Of a stretch of DNA of 24,578 bases, positions 1 through 8,316 are shown piece after piece. Source of the stretch: an uncultured Alphaproteobacteria bacterium (GTDB taxonomy: Bacteria > Pseudomonadota > Alphaproteobacteria > HIMB59 > GCA-002718135); NCBI GenBank assembly GCA_902619055.1, contig CACNCW010000012.1:1-24578 (forward strand). Reading direction: 5' to 3'. A program made the position numbers and the translations under genes. Every line of letters starts with the position of its first letter. Within the stretch, counting starts at the first letter, position 1. Below the pieces are notes generated by a model, which was not told where the DNA came from, did no database searches, and saw only the letters and a program-made list of their open reading frames with translations.

Positions 1-947
1 AATTAGCCAATACAAATTCACTAGCTTTATCATATGAAGCTGCTGTTGCAGGAGGTATTCCAATTATAAAAACATTAAAAAATTCTATTAGTTTAGATAG
101 AATTAATAAAGTTTCTGGAATTTTAAATGGAACTACAAATTATATTTTAACTAAAATGCAACAAGATAATTTGTCTTTTGATGCAGTTCTAAAAATTGCT
201 AAAGATAAAGGATTTACTTCAGATCAGGAATCAAAATTAGACATTGGTGGATATGATGCAGCGCACAAGTTAACAATTTTATCAACTCTATGTTTTAAAT
301 CAAATTTAAATTTTAATAATAATTATATTGAAGGAATATCAAATATTAAAATTGAAGATATAAATTTTGCTAAAAAATTAGGATATAAGATAAAGTTAAT
401 ATCTGAAGCCTCCATAATTGAAGGAAAAATTTCAAACTTTACTTCACCAAAATTAGTTTCAATGGATAATCCCTTAGCAAGTGTTGATAATGCTCTTAAT
501 GCGATTAATATTGAAACTATACATCTAGAAAATTTATTTTTAGAGGGTGAAGGAGCAGGGGGGAAGCCAACTGCCAGTTCTGTCTTGTCTGATTTATATG
601 ATATATCTCAGAATGAAAAATTTGATAATTTGGGTTTTAAAATTGATAAGTTACAAAGTTTTGAAAAATATTCAGTAGAAAATATAATTAATAGTTATTA
701 CCTAAGAATAATGACAGAAGACAAACCTGGCGTTCTTTCATCAATTACTAATTATTTTAGTGATTTTGATATATCTGTTAAAAAAATTCTTCAACTTCCC
801 GAGAGTTATGAAGCAGATAAACCTATACCTATTATAATAACTACTCATAATATTCAGAAAGAAAAATTAAGTAATGTAATTAATAAAATTGAAGGTTTAG
901 AATTTGTAAAAGAAAAAATTACTGTTCTTGCTATTCATGATAATTAA
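1..947 (+). CDS. hom: Homoserine dehydrogenase, 3' part (5' end outside the window)
   Basis: The enzyme reduces aspartate semialdehyde to homoserine with NAD(P)H, the branch step to threonine and methionine, in the cytosol. The reading frame is open from base 3, well before the first internal ATG at 156, so the gene continues upstream. The first visible residues carry the conserved catalytic-domain stretch EAAVAGGIPIIKTL followed by GILNGTTNYILTKM, diagnostic of the family. The C-terminal 80 or so residues (from YYLRIMTEDKPGVLSS) form an ACT domain, usually the threonine feedback site. recJ begins 5 nt after the stop, so the two are likely cotranscribed. In many alphaproteobacteria glpX lies between hom and recJ; here it is missing. 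Family identity is near certain. Confidence 0.96.
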   Translation, partial: LANTNSLALSYEAAVAGGIPIIKTLKNSISLDRINKVSGILNGTTNYILTKMQQDNLSFDAVLKIAKDKGFTSDQESKLDIGGYDAAHKLTILSTLCFKSNLNFNNNYIEGISNIKIEDINFAKKLGYKIKLISEASIIEGKISNFTSPKLVSMDNPLASVDNALNAINIETIHLENLFLEGEGAGGKPTASSVLSDLYDISQNEKFDNLGFKIDKLQSFEKYSVENIINSYYLRIMTEDKPGVLSSITNYFSDFDISVKKILQLPESYEADKPIPIIITTHNIQKEKLSNVINKIEGLEFVKEKITVLAIHDN

Positions 948-952
948 TTAAT

Positions 953-2698
953 GTGAATATTGAAAAATCACTAACCGATAAATTTTGGGAAGAAAAGCAA
1001 ATAGACTTTAAGCATATTCAAGCTCTTTCACAAAAAAAATCAATTTCTGAAATTTTTTCAAAACTTCTAATTTCTAGAGGTGTCTTTGAAGATAATTATG
1101 ATAACTATATAAATCCCAATCTTTTAAATAATCTTCCGAATCCTTTTGAACTTAAAGATATGAAAAAAGGAATTGAAAGATGTATTGAGGCTTTAAAAAA
1201 TAAAGAAAAGATCGGAATAATCGCTGATTATGATGTTGATGGATCTACTTCTGCTTCAATTTTATATAAATTTTTAAATCATTTTACCAAAAATATTGTT
1301 TGTAAAATTCCACATAGGTTATCGGAGGGTTATGGTCCAAATGTTAGGCTTATGAATGAAATGCTTAATGAAAAAATTACACTATTGTTTACACTGGATT
1401 GTGGCACATCAGCATTTAACTCTATTGATTTGCCAAATTACGATGATATTGAAGTTATAGTTATAGATCATCATTTAAGTGAATTTAAACTGCCAAAAGT
1501 TCACTCAGTAATTAATCCAAATAGATTTGATGAAAACAATGATTATAAAGACTTTGCTGCAGTAGCAGTAACATTTCTTTTTTTAATGGGTTTAAGAAAG
1601 CAAATTAGAGAATTAAAATTATTTCCAAATATAAAAGAACCAAATTTGATGTCATATTTAGACTTAGTTGCGGTTGGAACAATTTGCGATATTGTTAATA
1701 TTAACAATTACAATAGATCAATTGTAAGTAAAGGTTTGGAGCTCATTAGAAGTCGAAAAAATAAATCAATAACTAAAATATTAGATAACTCTAATATTAA
1801 TCATGAACCTTTAGCTAAAGATATTGGTTTTGTCTTAGGGCCACAAATTAATGCTGCGAGCAGAATTGATGACTCTTCTTTATCTTCTAGACTTCTGATA
1901 TCAAATGATGATACTGAAATAGAAACTATTTCTAGAAAACTATTTTTAATTAATGAAAAAAGAAAATTAATTGAGCAAAATATATTCAATGAAGCAATTG
2001 AGCAAATAAAACATCAAGAAAATAAAAAATTTATTATTGTTTATAAAGAGAATTGGCACCAAGGTGTTCTAGGTATTGTTGCCAGTAAAATAGTAGCTCT
2101 TTATAACAAGCCAACATTTGTATTTTCTTTTATTAATAATATTGGATCTGGCTCAGGGAGATCTATAGATCAAATTGATATTGGTAGTATTGTTCTTGAA
2201 CTTAAGGCTAATGATTTAATAGAAGATGGTGGTGGTCATAAAATGGCAGTAGGTTTAAAAATAATTAAAAAAAAATTAGATAAAATAGATGAATTTTTAG
2301 TTAAAAAATTTGATTCATATCATGATAATTTTTTTGAAAAAAAAATATTTTATGATAGTGAAATTTCTGTAAATCAAATAAACAAAGATTTTTTAGATAA
2401 TTTAGAATTATTAGAACCTTACGGCAAAGGTAATGAAGAACCTCAATTTTTAATCAAAGATATAGTAATTGATCAGGTTAAAAATATAAAAAATAAACAT
2501 ATTTTAATTTTTTTTAAAAATGATTTAGGTGAAAATTTAAAAGGTATATCATTTAACAGTATGAATACCCTTATTGGTGATTATCTTCTGAAGTTTAATA
2601 AATTTAAATTTCATATTTTGTGTTCTATTAAAAAAGATAACTTCTCAAGTAATCAGATGCCTCAAATACTGATCCATGATCTGAAAGTAATCAATTAA
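953..2698 (+). CDS. recJ: Single-stranded-DNA-specific exonuclease RecJ
   Basis: RecJ degrades single-stranded DNA 5' to 3' in recombination (RecFOR) and mismatch repair. The 581-residue protein has the usual length and the DHH phosphoesterase motifs in order: DYDVDG (92-97), DCGTSA (149-154), VIDHH (170-174) and DLVAVGTICD near 236-245; then the DHHA1 part with GIVASKI and GGGHKMAVGL near 425-435. A C-terminal OB-like region follows (LLEPYGKGNEEPQF). The start is GTG at 953: an ATG at 951 meets TGA at once, and the next in-frame ATG lies at residue 70, past conserved N-terminal sequence. It follows hom by 5 nt and is followed by tRNA-Glu with a separate promoter. A run of nine A near 2265 is in frame and looks harmless. 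Confidence 0.95.
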   Translation: MNIEKSLTDKFWEEKQIDFKHIQALSQKKSISEIFSKLLISRGVFEDNYDNYINPNLLNNLPNPFELKDMKKGIERCIEALKNKEKIGIIADYDVDGSTSASILYKFLNHFTKNIVCKIPHRLSEGYGPNVRLMNEMLNEKITLLFTLDCGTSAFNSIDLPNYDDIEVIVIDHHLSEFKLPKVHSVINPNRFDENNDYKDFAAVAVTFLFLMGLRKQIRELKLFPNIKEPNLMSYLDLVAVGTICDIVNINNYNRSIVSKGLELIRSRKNKSITKILDNSNINHEPLAKDIGFVLGPQINAASRIDDSSLSSRLLISNDDTEIETISRKLFLINEKRKLIEQNIFNEAIEQIKHQENKKFIIVYKENWHQGVLGIVASKIVALYNKPTFVFSFINNIGSGSGRSIDQIDIGSIVLELKANDLIEDGGGHKMAVGLKIIKKKLDKIDEFLVKKFDSYHDNFFEKKIFYDSEISVNQINKDFLDNLELLEPYGKGNEEPQFLIKDIVIDQVKNIKNKHILIFFKNDLGENLKGISFNSMNTLIGDYLLKFNKFKFHILCSIKKDNFSSNQMPQILIHDLKVIN

Positions 2699-2703
2699 AT
2701 AAT

Positions 2704-2732
2704 TTGAAAAAAATCAAAATATCTACTATATA
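2704..2732 (+). promoter_or_regulatory. Predicted sigma70-type promoter of tRNA-Glu
   Basis: A -35 box TTGAAA (2704-2709) is followed after 17 nt by a -10 box TATATA (2727-2732). Transcription would start near 2739-2740, just before the tRNA 5' end at 2743. It lies in the short gap behind recJ. Seen by eye in AT-rich sequence, so chance matches are possible, but spacing and location fit well. Confidence 0.5.
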
Positions 2733-2742
2733 CCAAACACGT

Positions 2743-2817
2743 GTCCCCTTCGTCTATCGGTTAGGACATCAGGTTTTCATCCTGAAAAGAGGAGTTCGAC
2801 TCTCCTAGGGGATGCCA
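2743..2817 (+). tRNA. tRNA-Glu (anticodon UUC)
   Basis: A 75-nt cloverleaf can be folded by hand. The acceptor arm pairs GTCCCCT (2743-2749) with AGGGGAT (2807-2813), followed by discriminator G and an encoded CCA (2815-2817). The anticodon stem TCAGG/CCTGA (2769-2773, 2781-2785) holds loop TTTTCAT with anticodon TTC at 2776-2778. The T arm carries AGTTCGACT. It ends 5 nt before the stop of the converging quinone oxidoreductase gene, leaving no space for a separate terminator. Confidence 0.97.
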
Positions 2818-2822
2818 CTAAT

Positions 2823-3809
2823 CTAGGGGCATAGAATTATTGACCCTACAGAATTCCTCGACTGTATTAACTCATGAGCTTCACTTGCTTCGGATAATTT
2901 AAATTTTTTGAAAATATTAGGCTTAATTTCTTTATTTTTAATTTTTGAAAACAATTTGTTACTACATTCTGTTAGCTCTGCTGAATTACGAATATAATGC
3001 ATTAATGTTGGTCTAGTATAATATAAACTTTTAGGATTAAATGTACTATGGAGATTTACATCATTTACCATTCCGGAAGATTGTCCGAAAGATACCATTA
3101 GTCCTCTAAATTTTAAGCATTTTAAAGATATATCAAACGTATCTTTACCTACTCCATCATAAACAACATTAACTCCCTCATTGTTTGTTAATTTTAAAAC
3201 ATTACTATGAACATCCTCTTGTTTATAATTAATAGTGAATTCACATCCGTTTTCTTTTGCTAATGATGCTTTTTCATCAGTACTAACAGTACCTATCATC
3301 TTAGCTCCTATAGATTTTGCCCATTGACTAGCAATTAATCCTACACCTCCAGCAGCTGCATGAAATAAAAAAACTTCATCTTTTTGTAATTTATACAACC
3401 TTTCAAAAAGGTATTCGACGGTCATTCCCTGCAATAATATTGAAGCAGCTTCATCATTTGAGATATATTCTGGTAATTTTATAACTCTTTGAGCATCAAA
3501 ATCTCTAACTTCGCAATAAGCACCAATTGGAGGGCTAAATGAGTACGCTACTCTATCACCAACTTTCAAGTTCGATACATTATCTCCAATTTCTATTACA
3601 TCTCCTGCTGCTTCTACTCCTAAACAAAAAGGGATTTCTACAGGTAACGGGTATATTCCTGTTCTATGATACGTATCTATATAGTTAATACCAATTGAAG
3701 TTTGGTTAATTCTGACCATATTTTCTTCAACATTTTTAGGTAAGTCATAGTTTACGTATTTTAAAACTTCTGGACCACCTAGTTTACTGACTATAACTCT
3801 ATTTGGCAT
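2823..3809 (-). CDS. NADPH:quinone oxidoreductase, zinc-free MDR family
   Basis: A medium-chain dehydrogenase/reductase of the Qor (zeta-crystallin) group, which reduces quinones or conjugated enones with NADPH. The 328 residues match the family. The N-terminal GroES-like part contains GVEAAGDVIEIG (64-75) and the Rossmann part has AAAGGVG (151-157), the nucleotide-binding turn of quinone reductases. The structural-zinc cysteine cluster of alcohol dehydrogenases is absent, arguing for Qor rather than an alcohol dehydrogenase. Its start at 3809 overlaps the end of the acetoacetyl-CoA synthetase gene by 11 nt, so it is the last gene of the irr-like, synthetase, qor operon and probably translationally coupled. 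The true substrate cannot be read from sequence. Confidence 0.88.
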   Translation of the reverse strand: MPNRVIVSKLGGPEVLKYVNYDLPKNVEENMVRINQTSIGINYIDTYHRTGIYPLPVEIPFCLGVEAAGDVIEIGDNVSNLKVGDRVAYSFSPPIGAYCEVRDFDAQRVIKLPEYISNDEAASILLQGMTVEYLFERLYKLQKDEVFLFHAAAGGVGLIASQWAKSIGAKMIGTVSTDEKASLAKENGCEFTINYKQEDVHSNVLKLTNNEGVNVVYDGVGKDTFDISLKCLKFRGLMVSFGQSSGMVNDVNLHSTFNPKSLYYTRPTLMHYIRNSAELTECSNKLFSKIKNKEIKPNIFKKFKLSEASEAHELIQSRNSVGSIILCP

Positions 3810-5748
3810 AATTATTCTTTAAGTTTTTAAATACTAATTCGAATTCTTTTAAACATTCTGGATTTGCTAATGATTCTTCATTTTCAATACTTTCACCATT
3901 AATTAATTTTTTAATTAAAATTTCAACTATTTTACCACTTCTAGTTCTAGGTATTTCACTAACAGCATATATTTGCGAGGGTATATGCTTGAAAGAAAGA
4001 TTAATTTTTATTTCATCTATTATTTTAGATCTTAAATTTTCATTAAATTCATAATTATTATTTAAGACAACAAATAATATAATTTGTGTATCATTTTTTA
4101 ATTTATATTCCACTGCAACTGCTTCCTGAACTTCTCTAATATTTTCAATTACTCTATAAATTTCTGCAGTACCTATTCTTACTCCTCCAGAATTTAGAGT
4201 TGCATCTGATCGGCCATAAATTACATAACCACCATTTATAGTTTTTTCAATATAATCTCCATGATACCAAATGTTTTCATATTTACTAAAATAAGAATTT
4301 AAATATTTTTTATTATCAGGATCGTTCCAAAAATATAATGGCATTGATGGAAAAGATGACTTACATACTAGTTCCCCCTTTTGATTTTCGATTGAATTTC
4401 CTTTTTCATCAAATACATCAACATCCATTCCAAGAGCTTTACATTGAATTTCTCCACTATAGACATCCATTAATGGATTGCCGGTAACAAAACACGAAAC
4501 TAAATCAGTGCCACCACTTATAGATTCTAGATGAATATTTGATTTTATGTTTTCATAAACGTATTCAAATGATTCATTAACTAAAGGAGATCCCGTTGAA
4601 GCTAATGTATTTAAACTATTTAATTTAAAACTTTCCTTAATTTTAATTTTATTATTTTTTAAAGTATCTAAAAATTTTGCGCCAGTACCAAAAAAATTAA
4701 TTCCTTCTTCTTCTGCTATTTCAAAAAGATGTTTATTGTCGGGAATAAAAGGCGACCCATCATATAAAATTATTGTTGCTTTTGATGCCAAAGCAGAAAC
4801 TAACCAATTCCACATCATCCAACCACAAGTAGTAAAATAAAAAACTCTATTTTTTTCATTAATATCACAATGAAGTACATGTTCTTTTTTGTGTTGTATT
4901 AGCGCTCCGCCAGAACTATGAACAATACATTTTGGTACTCCGGTAGTTCCACTTGAATAAAGAATATAAAGTGGGTGATTAAAATTAAATTTTTCAAATT
5001 TACTATATTCAATTTCTTGTTTTAAAATGTTGTATAAATTATCGTATTCAAAATCTAGTTGATAATCTGTTTCGTTAAATTCATATGGTATTAAAATAAT
5101 TTTTTCTATAGTTGGGATATTATATATTACATCTTTTATAACTTTTGTCGTATCAACTTTTTTATTGTTATAAAAATAATAATCTGAAAATAATAATACT
5201 TTTGGTTCAATTTGTTTAAATCTATCTATAATTGCTCTTTTACCAAAATCTGATGAACATGATGACCAAATAGCACCTAATTGTGCTGTAGATAAAAATG
5301 AAATTACTGTTTCAGGTATATTAGGAAGTATAGCAGCTATCCTATCATTTTTTTCAATTTTATTATTTTTTAAATAATTTGCAAATTTAAAAACTGCACT
5401 CCTAAGTTCTCCCCAAGAATAATTTCTTTTAATTTTTTTTTCAGAATGAAATATTATTGAATCATCATCGTCTTCTCTTGTTAAACAATTTTCTGTATAA
5501 TTTATTTTACATTCATCAAAAAATTTATTTTTAGTAAATTCAGGTGCTGACTTAAAAATTTTCCCTTTTTTTTCACCAACAAAATTTGTGAAATCCCACA
5601 CATTGCTCCAAAATTCATTTTTATGTTTTATGCTCCAATTATGCAAGTCAGCATAATTTTTTATGTTTAAACCTTTATCTAATTGATTAATAAACTTGTG
5701 GAGGTTTGTTTTTTTATTATTTGGAGACCACAACTTTATGTTGTGCAT
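3799..5748 (-). CDS. Acetoacetyl-CoA synthetase (acetoacetate-CoA ligase)
   Basis: It activates acetoacetate with ATP and CoA through an acyl-adenylate, letting the cell use ketone bodies or route carbon to polyhydroxybutyrate-type metabolism. The 649 residues match the family. An N-terminal acetyl-CoA-synthetase-type segment contains NWSIKHKNEFW (37-47). The P-loop of the adenylating superfamily is YSSGTTGVPK (264-273), followed by TTCGWMMWNWLVSAL (306-320), which is characteristic of the acetoacetyl rather than the acetyl or propionyl enzyme. The C-terminal RTRSGK places the catalytic lysine near 606. It starts 6 nt after the regulator gene ends and overlaps qor by 11 nt. A thiolase that could split its product is encoded at 22148. 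Confidence 0.94.
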   Translation of the reverse strand: MHNIKLWSPNNKKTNLHKFINQLDKGLNIKNYADLHNWSIKHKNEFWSNVWDFTNFVGEKKGKIFKSAPEFTKNKFFDECKINYTENCLTREDDDDSIIFHSEKKIKRNYSWGELRSAVFKFANYLKNNKIEKNDRIAAILPNIPETVISFLSTAQLGAIWSSCSSDFGKRAIIDRFKQIEPKVLLFSDYYFYNNKKVDTTKVIKDVIYNIPTIEKIILIPYEFNETDYQLDFEYDNLYNILKQEIEYSKFEKFNFNHPLYILYSSGTTGVPKCIVHSSGGALIQHKKEHVLHCDINEKNRVFYFTTCGWMMWNWLVSALASKATIILYDGSPFIPDNKHLFEIAEEEGINFFGTGAKFLDTLKNNKIKIKESFKLNSLNTLASTGSPLVNESFEYVYENIKSNIHLESISGGTDLVSCFVTGNPLMDVYSGEIQCKALGMDVDVFDEKGNSIENQKGELVCKSSFPSMPLYFWNDPDNKKYLNSYFSKYENIWYHGDYIEKTINGGYVIYGRSDATLNSGGVRIGTAEIYRVIENIREVQEAVAVEYKLKNDTQIILFVVLNNNYEFNENLRSKIIDEIKINLSFKHIPSQIYAVSEIPRTRSGKIVEILIKKLINGESIENEESLANPECLKEFELVFKNLKNNYAK

Positions 5749-5754
5749 AGCAAA

Positions 5755-6210
5755 TTAATTCTTTTTTAGGTCTTCTTTAAGAGATCTAACTCTGACAATA
5801 ACATCAATATTATGCAATGAAAGACAAGCAGGGATAGAAGGTATATCGAGATTAATATTTTTTGTAGGTATATCATGTATCTTTCCTTCATCTTCAATGT
5901 ACAAATGATAATGAGATTTATTATTATTGCAATAGAGTGATTTGTTTTGATCAACAACTATTTCTCTTATCAATCCTAATGAGGTGAATTGTTTTAAAGT
6001 ATTATAAATTGTAGCCATAGAAATTTTTCTGTCTTCATTTTTTACTTCATCAAAAAGATTTTCAGCAGATATATGCCTGTCACCTTTTTCAAAAATTAAC
6101 TTAGCTAAAATTCTTCTTTGTTTTGTAGGTCTAATACCACTTTCCTCTATTTTTTTCAGTGCACGGCTATATGGACTTAGAGGATCAATTACTTTGTTTT
6201 CTGCTCTCAT
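5755..6210 (-). CDS. irr: Fur-family regulator, Irr-like
   Basis: Irr is the haem- and iron-responsive repressor/activator of alphaproteobacteria. The 151-residue protein has the Fur winged-helix domain: GIRPTKQRR (25-33), DRHISAENLFDEV (44-56), and recognition-helix region KISMATIYNTLKQFTSLGLI (62-81), which is close to Irr. The dimerisation half has SHYHLYIEDEGKIHDIP (99-115); Irr usually shows three successive histidines there, and here the middle one is Tyr (H100-Y-H102). No cysteine-based structural zinc site is visible. It heads an operon with acetoacetyl-CoA synthetase and qor (6-nt gap) and lies only 16 nt from the divergent hydrolase, so any promoter must overlap coding sequence. Irr is preferred over Fur, Mur or PerR, but the metal or haem response is unproven. 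Confidence 0.82.
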   Translation of the reverse strand: MRAENKVIDPLSPYSRALKKIEESGIRPTKQRRILAKLIFEKGDRHISAENLFDEVKNEDRKISMATIYNTLKQFTSLGLIREIVVDQNKSLYCNNNKSHYHLYIEDEGKIHDIPTKNINLDIPSIPACLSLHNIDVIVRVRSLKEDLKKN

Positions 6211-6226
6211 AATATTATAATAAATA

Positions 6227-7024
6227 ATGAATTACATTTTTTCTGCAATTTTTCTATATTTTTTTTTAGGTTTTCTCTTGTATATCTTTCAAAGACGGAT
6301 TGTTTTTAATAAATCCGTTCATCCAGGCGCACCTAAGGATTATAACTTGGATAATACAGAAGAAGTTCATATTAAAACTGAGGATAACTTAAAGCTGTTA
6401 TCATGGTATCATAAAGGGAGTAATTCACTCCCTTTACTAGTTTATTTTCATGGTAATTCTTTTCATATCGGAGATAGGGCCTACAGAATCCAGAGGTATA
6501 TTGAAAAGAATTGGAGCGTACTTTTAGTTTCCTGGAGAGGATTTGGGGGCAACGAAGGAAATCCAACAGAAAAAAATTTATATAAAGATGCAGAAGCGGT
6601 ATTAAAATGGATTAAAAATAATACTGAATTTAAATTCAAAGAATTAGTAGTTTATGGAGAATCACTCGGATCTGGTGCTGCAGTAGAATTAGGTACAAAA
6701 TACAAATTTTTATCTATTGTTTTAGAAGCGCCATTTACGTCTATCAATGATATTGCAAAAAAAAGATATAAAATATTTCCAACAAAATATTTAGTTAAGG
6801 ATAAATTCGATAACTTCAGTAAAATTGATAAAATAAAATCACCATTGCTTATCATTAGTGGAAAAAAGGATGAAATTGTACCACATGAACACAGTATTAA
6901 GCTTTATGACAAAGCAAAAGTTATAAAAAAGAGTGTTTTTATTGACGAAGCAATACACAATAATCTATATGATTTCGGGATTGAAAAAGACGTAATTGGA
7001 TTTAACTTAAAACTATGGAAATAG
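6227..7024 (+). CDS. Membrane-anchored alpha/beta hydrolase (YfhR/BEM46-like)
   Basis: A 265-residue serine hydrolase with one N-terminal membrane segment (about 3-21), followed by positive residues QRR, so the catalytic part may face the cytosol. The fold signals are FHGNSFH (74-80, oxyanion loop), SWRGFGGNEGNP (102-113), nucleophile elbow GESLGSG (Ser146), GKKDEIVP (Asp215) and the final histidine in AIHNNL (His244), a complete triad. This pattern is typical of the YfhR/BEM46 (ABHD13-like) group; substrate unknown, possibly an ester, lipid or peptide. The gene starts 16 nt from the divergent irr-like gene and its last 10 nt overlap the start of nhaD, which implies a two-gene operon. Confidence 0.85.
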   Translation: MNYIFSAIFLYFFLGFLLYIFQRRIVFNKSVHPGAPKDYNLDNTEEVHIKTEDNLKLLSWYHKGSNSLPLLVYFHGNSFHIGDRAYRIQRYIEKNWSVLLVSWRGFGGNEGNPTEKNLYKDAEAVLKWIKNNTEFKFKELVVYGESLGSGAAVELGTKYKFLSIVLEAPFTSINDIAKKRYKIFPTKYLVKDKFDNFSKIDKIKSPLLIISGKKDEIVPHEHSIKLYDKAKVIKKSVFIDEAIHNNLYDFGIEKDVIGFNLKLWK

Positions 7025-8316
7025 ATCTAACAACTTCATATGTAGGCATTTTAAGCCTTATTGTATTTGTCCTTGCATATGCTGTTGTAATGGCTGAAGA
7101 ATTTAGCCATTTAAGAAAATCTAAACCAGTTATTATTTCAGCTGCTGTAATATGGGGAATTATAGCTTTCCATTTTTCTTCTGATAAGCAATATGCCAAA
7201 GAAATTGAGTATGCGTTAGAGCATAATATCTTAGAATTTGCAGAACTTTTCCTATTTCTTCTAGTTGCTATGACTTACATCAATGCTTTAGAAGAAAGAA
7301 AAGTTTTTGATGTAGTCAGATACCAACTAACATCTAGAGGATTTAGCTTTAGACAATTATTTATATTCACAGGTATTATTACTTTTTTCCTATCTCCTAT
7401 AGCTGACAACTTAACAACTGCACTAGTCATGTGCTCTGTAGTAATGGCCTGCGGTAAAGGTAATACAAAATTTATATCAATTGGCTGTATTAATATAGTT
7501 GTTGCAGCAAATGCAGGTGGTGCGTTTAGTCCATTTGGAGATATAACAACCTTAATGGTATGGCAGGCTGGTATAGTTGAATTTTTTACTTTTTTTAAAA
7601 TATTTTTTCCTTCTGTGATTAATTACATAATACCTGCAGCAGTTATGTATTTCTTTATTCCAAATGAAAAACCACAAATTAGCTCTGATAGAGAATATAT
7701 GAAAAGAGGTGGACGAGTAATTATCTTTTTAGGTTTGTTTACAATTTTTAGTGCTGTTAACTTCCATAATATTCTTCACTTACCTCCAATGCTTGGCATG
7801 ATGTTTGGTCTTGGTCTTCTTGGGTTATATTCTTTTTACTTACAAATTACACATGATCCATCTGTTGAAGATGAAAAATTTGATTTCTTTAGAAAAGTTT
7901 CAAGAGCTGAATGGGACACTTTGTTATTCTTCTTTGGAGTTATTCTAAGTGTAGGAGGTTTAGGATTTATAGGTTACTTAACGGTTGTTTCAGAATTCTT
8001 ATACATTGGTCTTGGTCCAACAATGGCTAATTCTATAGTAGGTGTTCTTTCAGCTATCGTAGATAATATACCAGTGATGTTTGCTGTAATTACTATGAGA
8101 CCGGAAATGTCAATTGATCAGTGGTTACTGGTTACATTAACAACAGGAGTGGGTGGTAGTCTATTGTCAATTGGTTCAGCTGCAGGTGTAGCACTTATGG
8201 GACAAGCTAGAGGATATTATACATTTTTTGGACATTTAAAATGGACTCCAGTTATATTTATCGGTTATGTAGCAAGTATTTATCTTCACGTTTTAATGGC
8301 TGACTTGCCTTGGTAA
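7015..8316 (+). CDS. nhaD: Na+/H+ antiporter NhaD
   Basis: An inner-membrane antiporter that expels Na+ (and Li+) in exchange for protons, common in marine bacteria. The 433-residue protein is hydrophobic throughout, with at least ten likely membrane segments. Family signals include FLSPIADNLTTALVM (125-139), AANAGGAFSPFGDITTLMVWQ near 164-184 with the buried acidic FGD, and a second DNIPVMF in the C-terminal half, the paired Asp-Asn motifs expected of the ion-transporter superfamily. Its start overlaps the upstream hydrolase gene by 10 nt. Its last 31 nt overlap the 3' end of thiP on the other strand, an antisense convergent arrangement without any terminator between. Confidence 0.93.
   Translation: MEIDLTTSYVGILSLIVFVLAYAVVMAEEFSHLRKSKPVIISAAVIWGIIAFHFSSDKQYAKEIEYALEHNILEFAELFLFLLVAMTYINALEERKVFDVVRYQLTSRGFSFRQLFIFTGIITFFLSPIADNLTTALVMCSVVMACGKGNTKFISIGCINIVVAANAGGAFSPFGDITTLMVWQAGIVEFFTFFKIFFPSVINYIIPAAVMYFFIPNEKPQISSDREYMKRGGRVIIFLGLFTIFSAVNFHNILHLPPMLGMMFGLGLLGLYSFYLQITHDPSVEDEKFDFFRKVSRAEWDTLLFFFGVILSVGGLGFIGYLTVVSEFLYIGLGPTMANSIVGVLSAIVDNIPVMFAVITMRPEMSIDQWLLVTLTTGVGGSLLSIGSAAGVALMGQARGYYTFFGHLKWTPVIFIGYVASIYLHVLMADLPW

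Noticed and set aside
2262..2278. Run of nine A in recJ as a programmed slippage or frameshift site
   Set aside because: The frame is intact through it and the downstream RecJ sequence is normal; such runs are common in AT-rich genomes.
2700..2722. Small inverted repeat (TTTGA/TCAAA around A-run) behind recJ as a terminator
   Set aside because: Five weak pairs without a T-run, and it overlaps the -35 box of the tRNA-Glu promoter.
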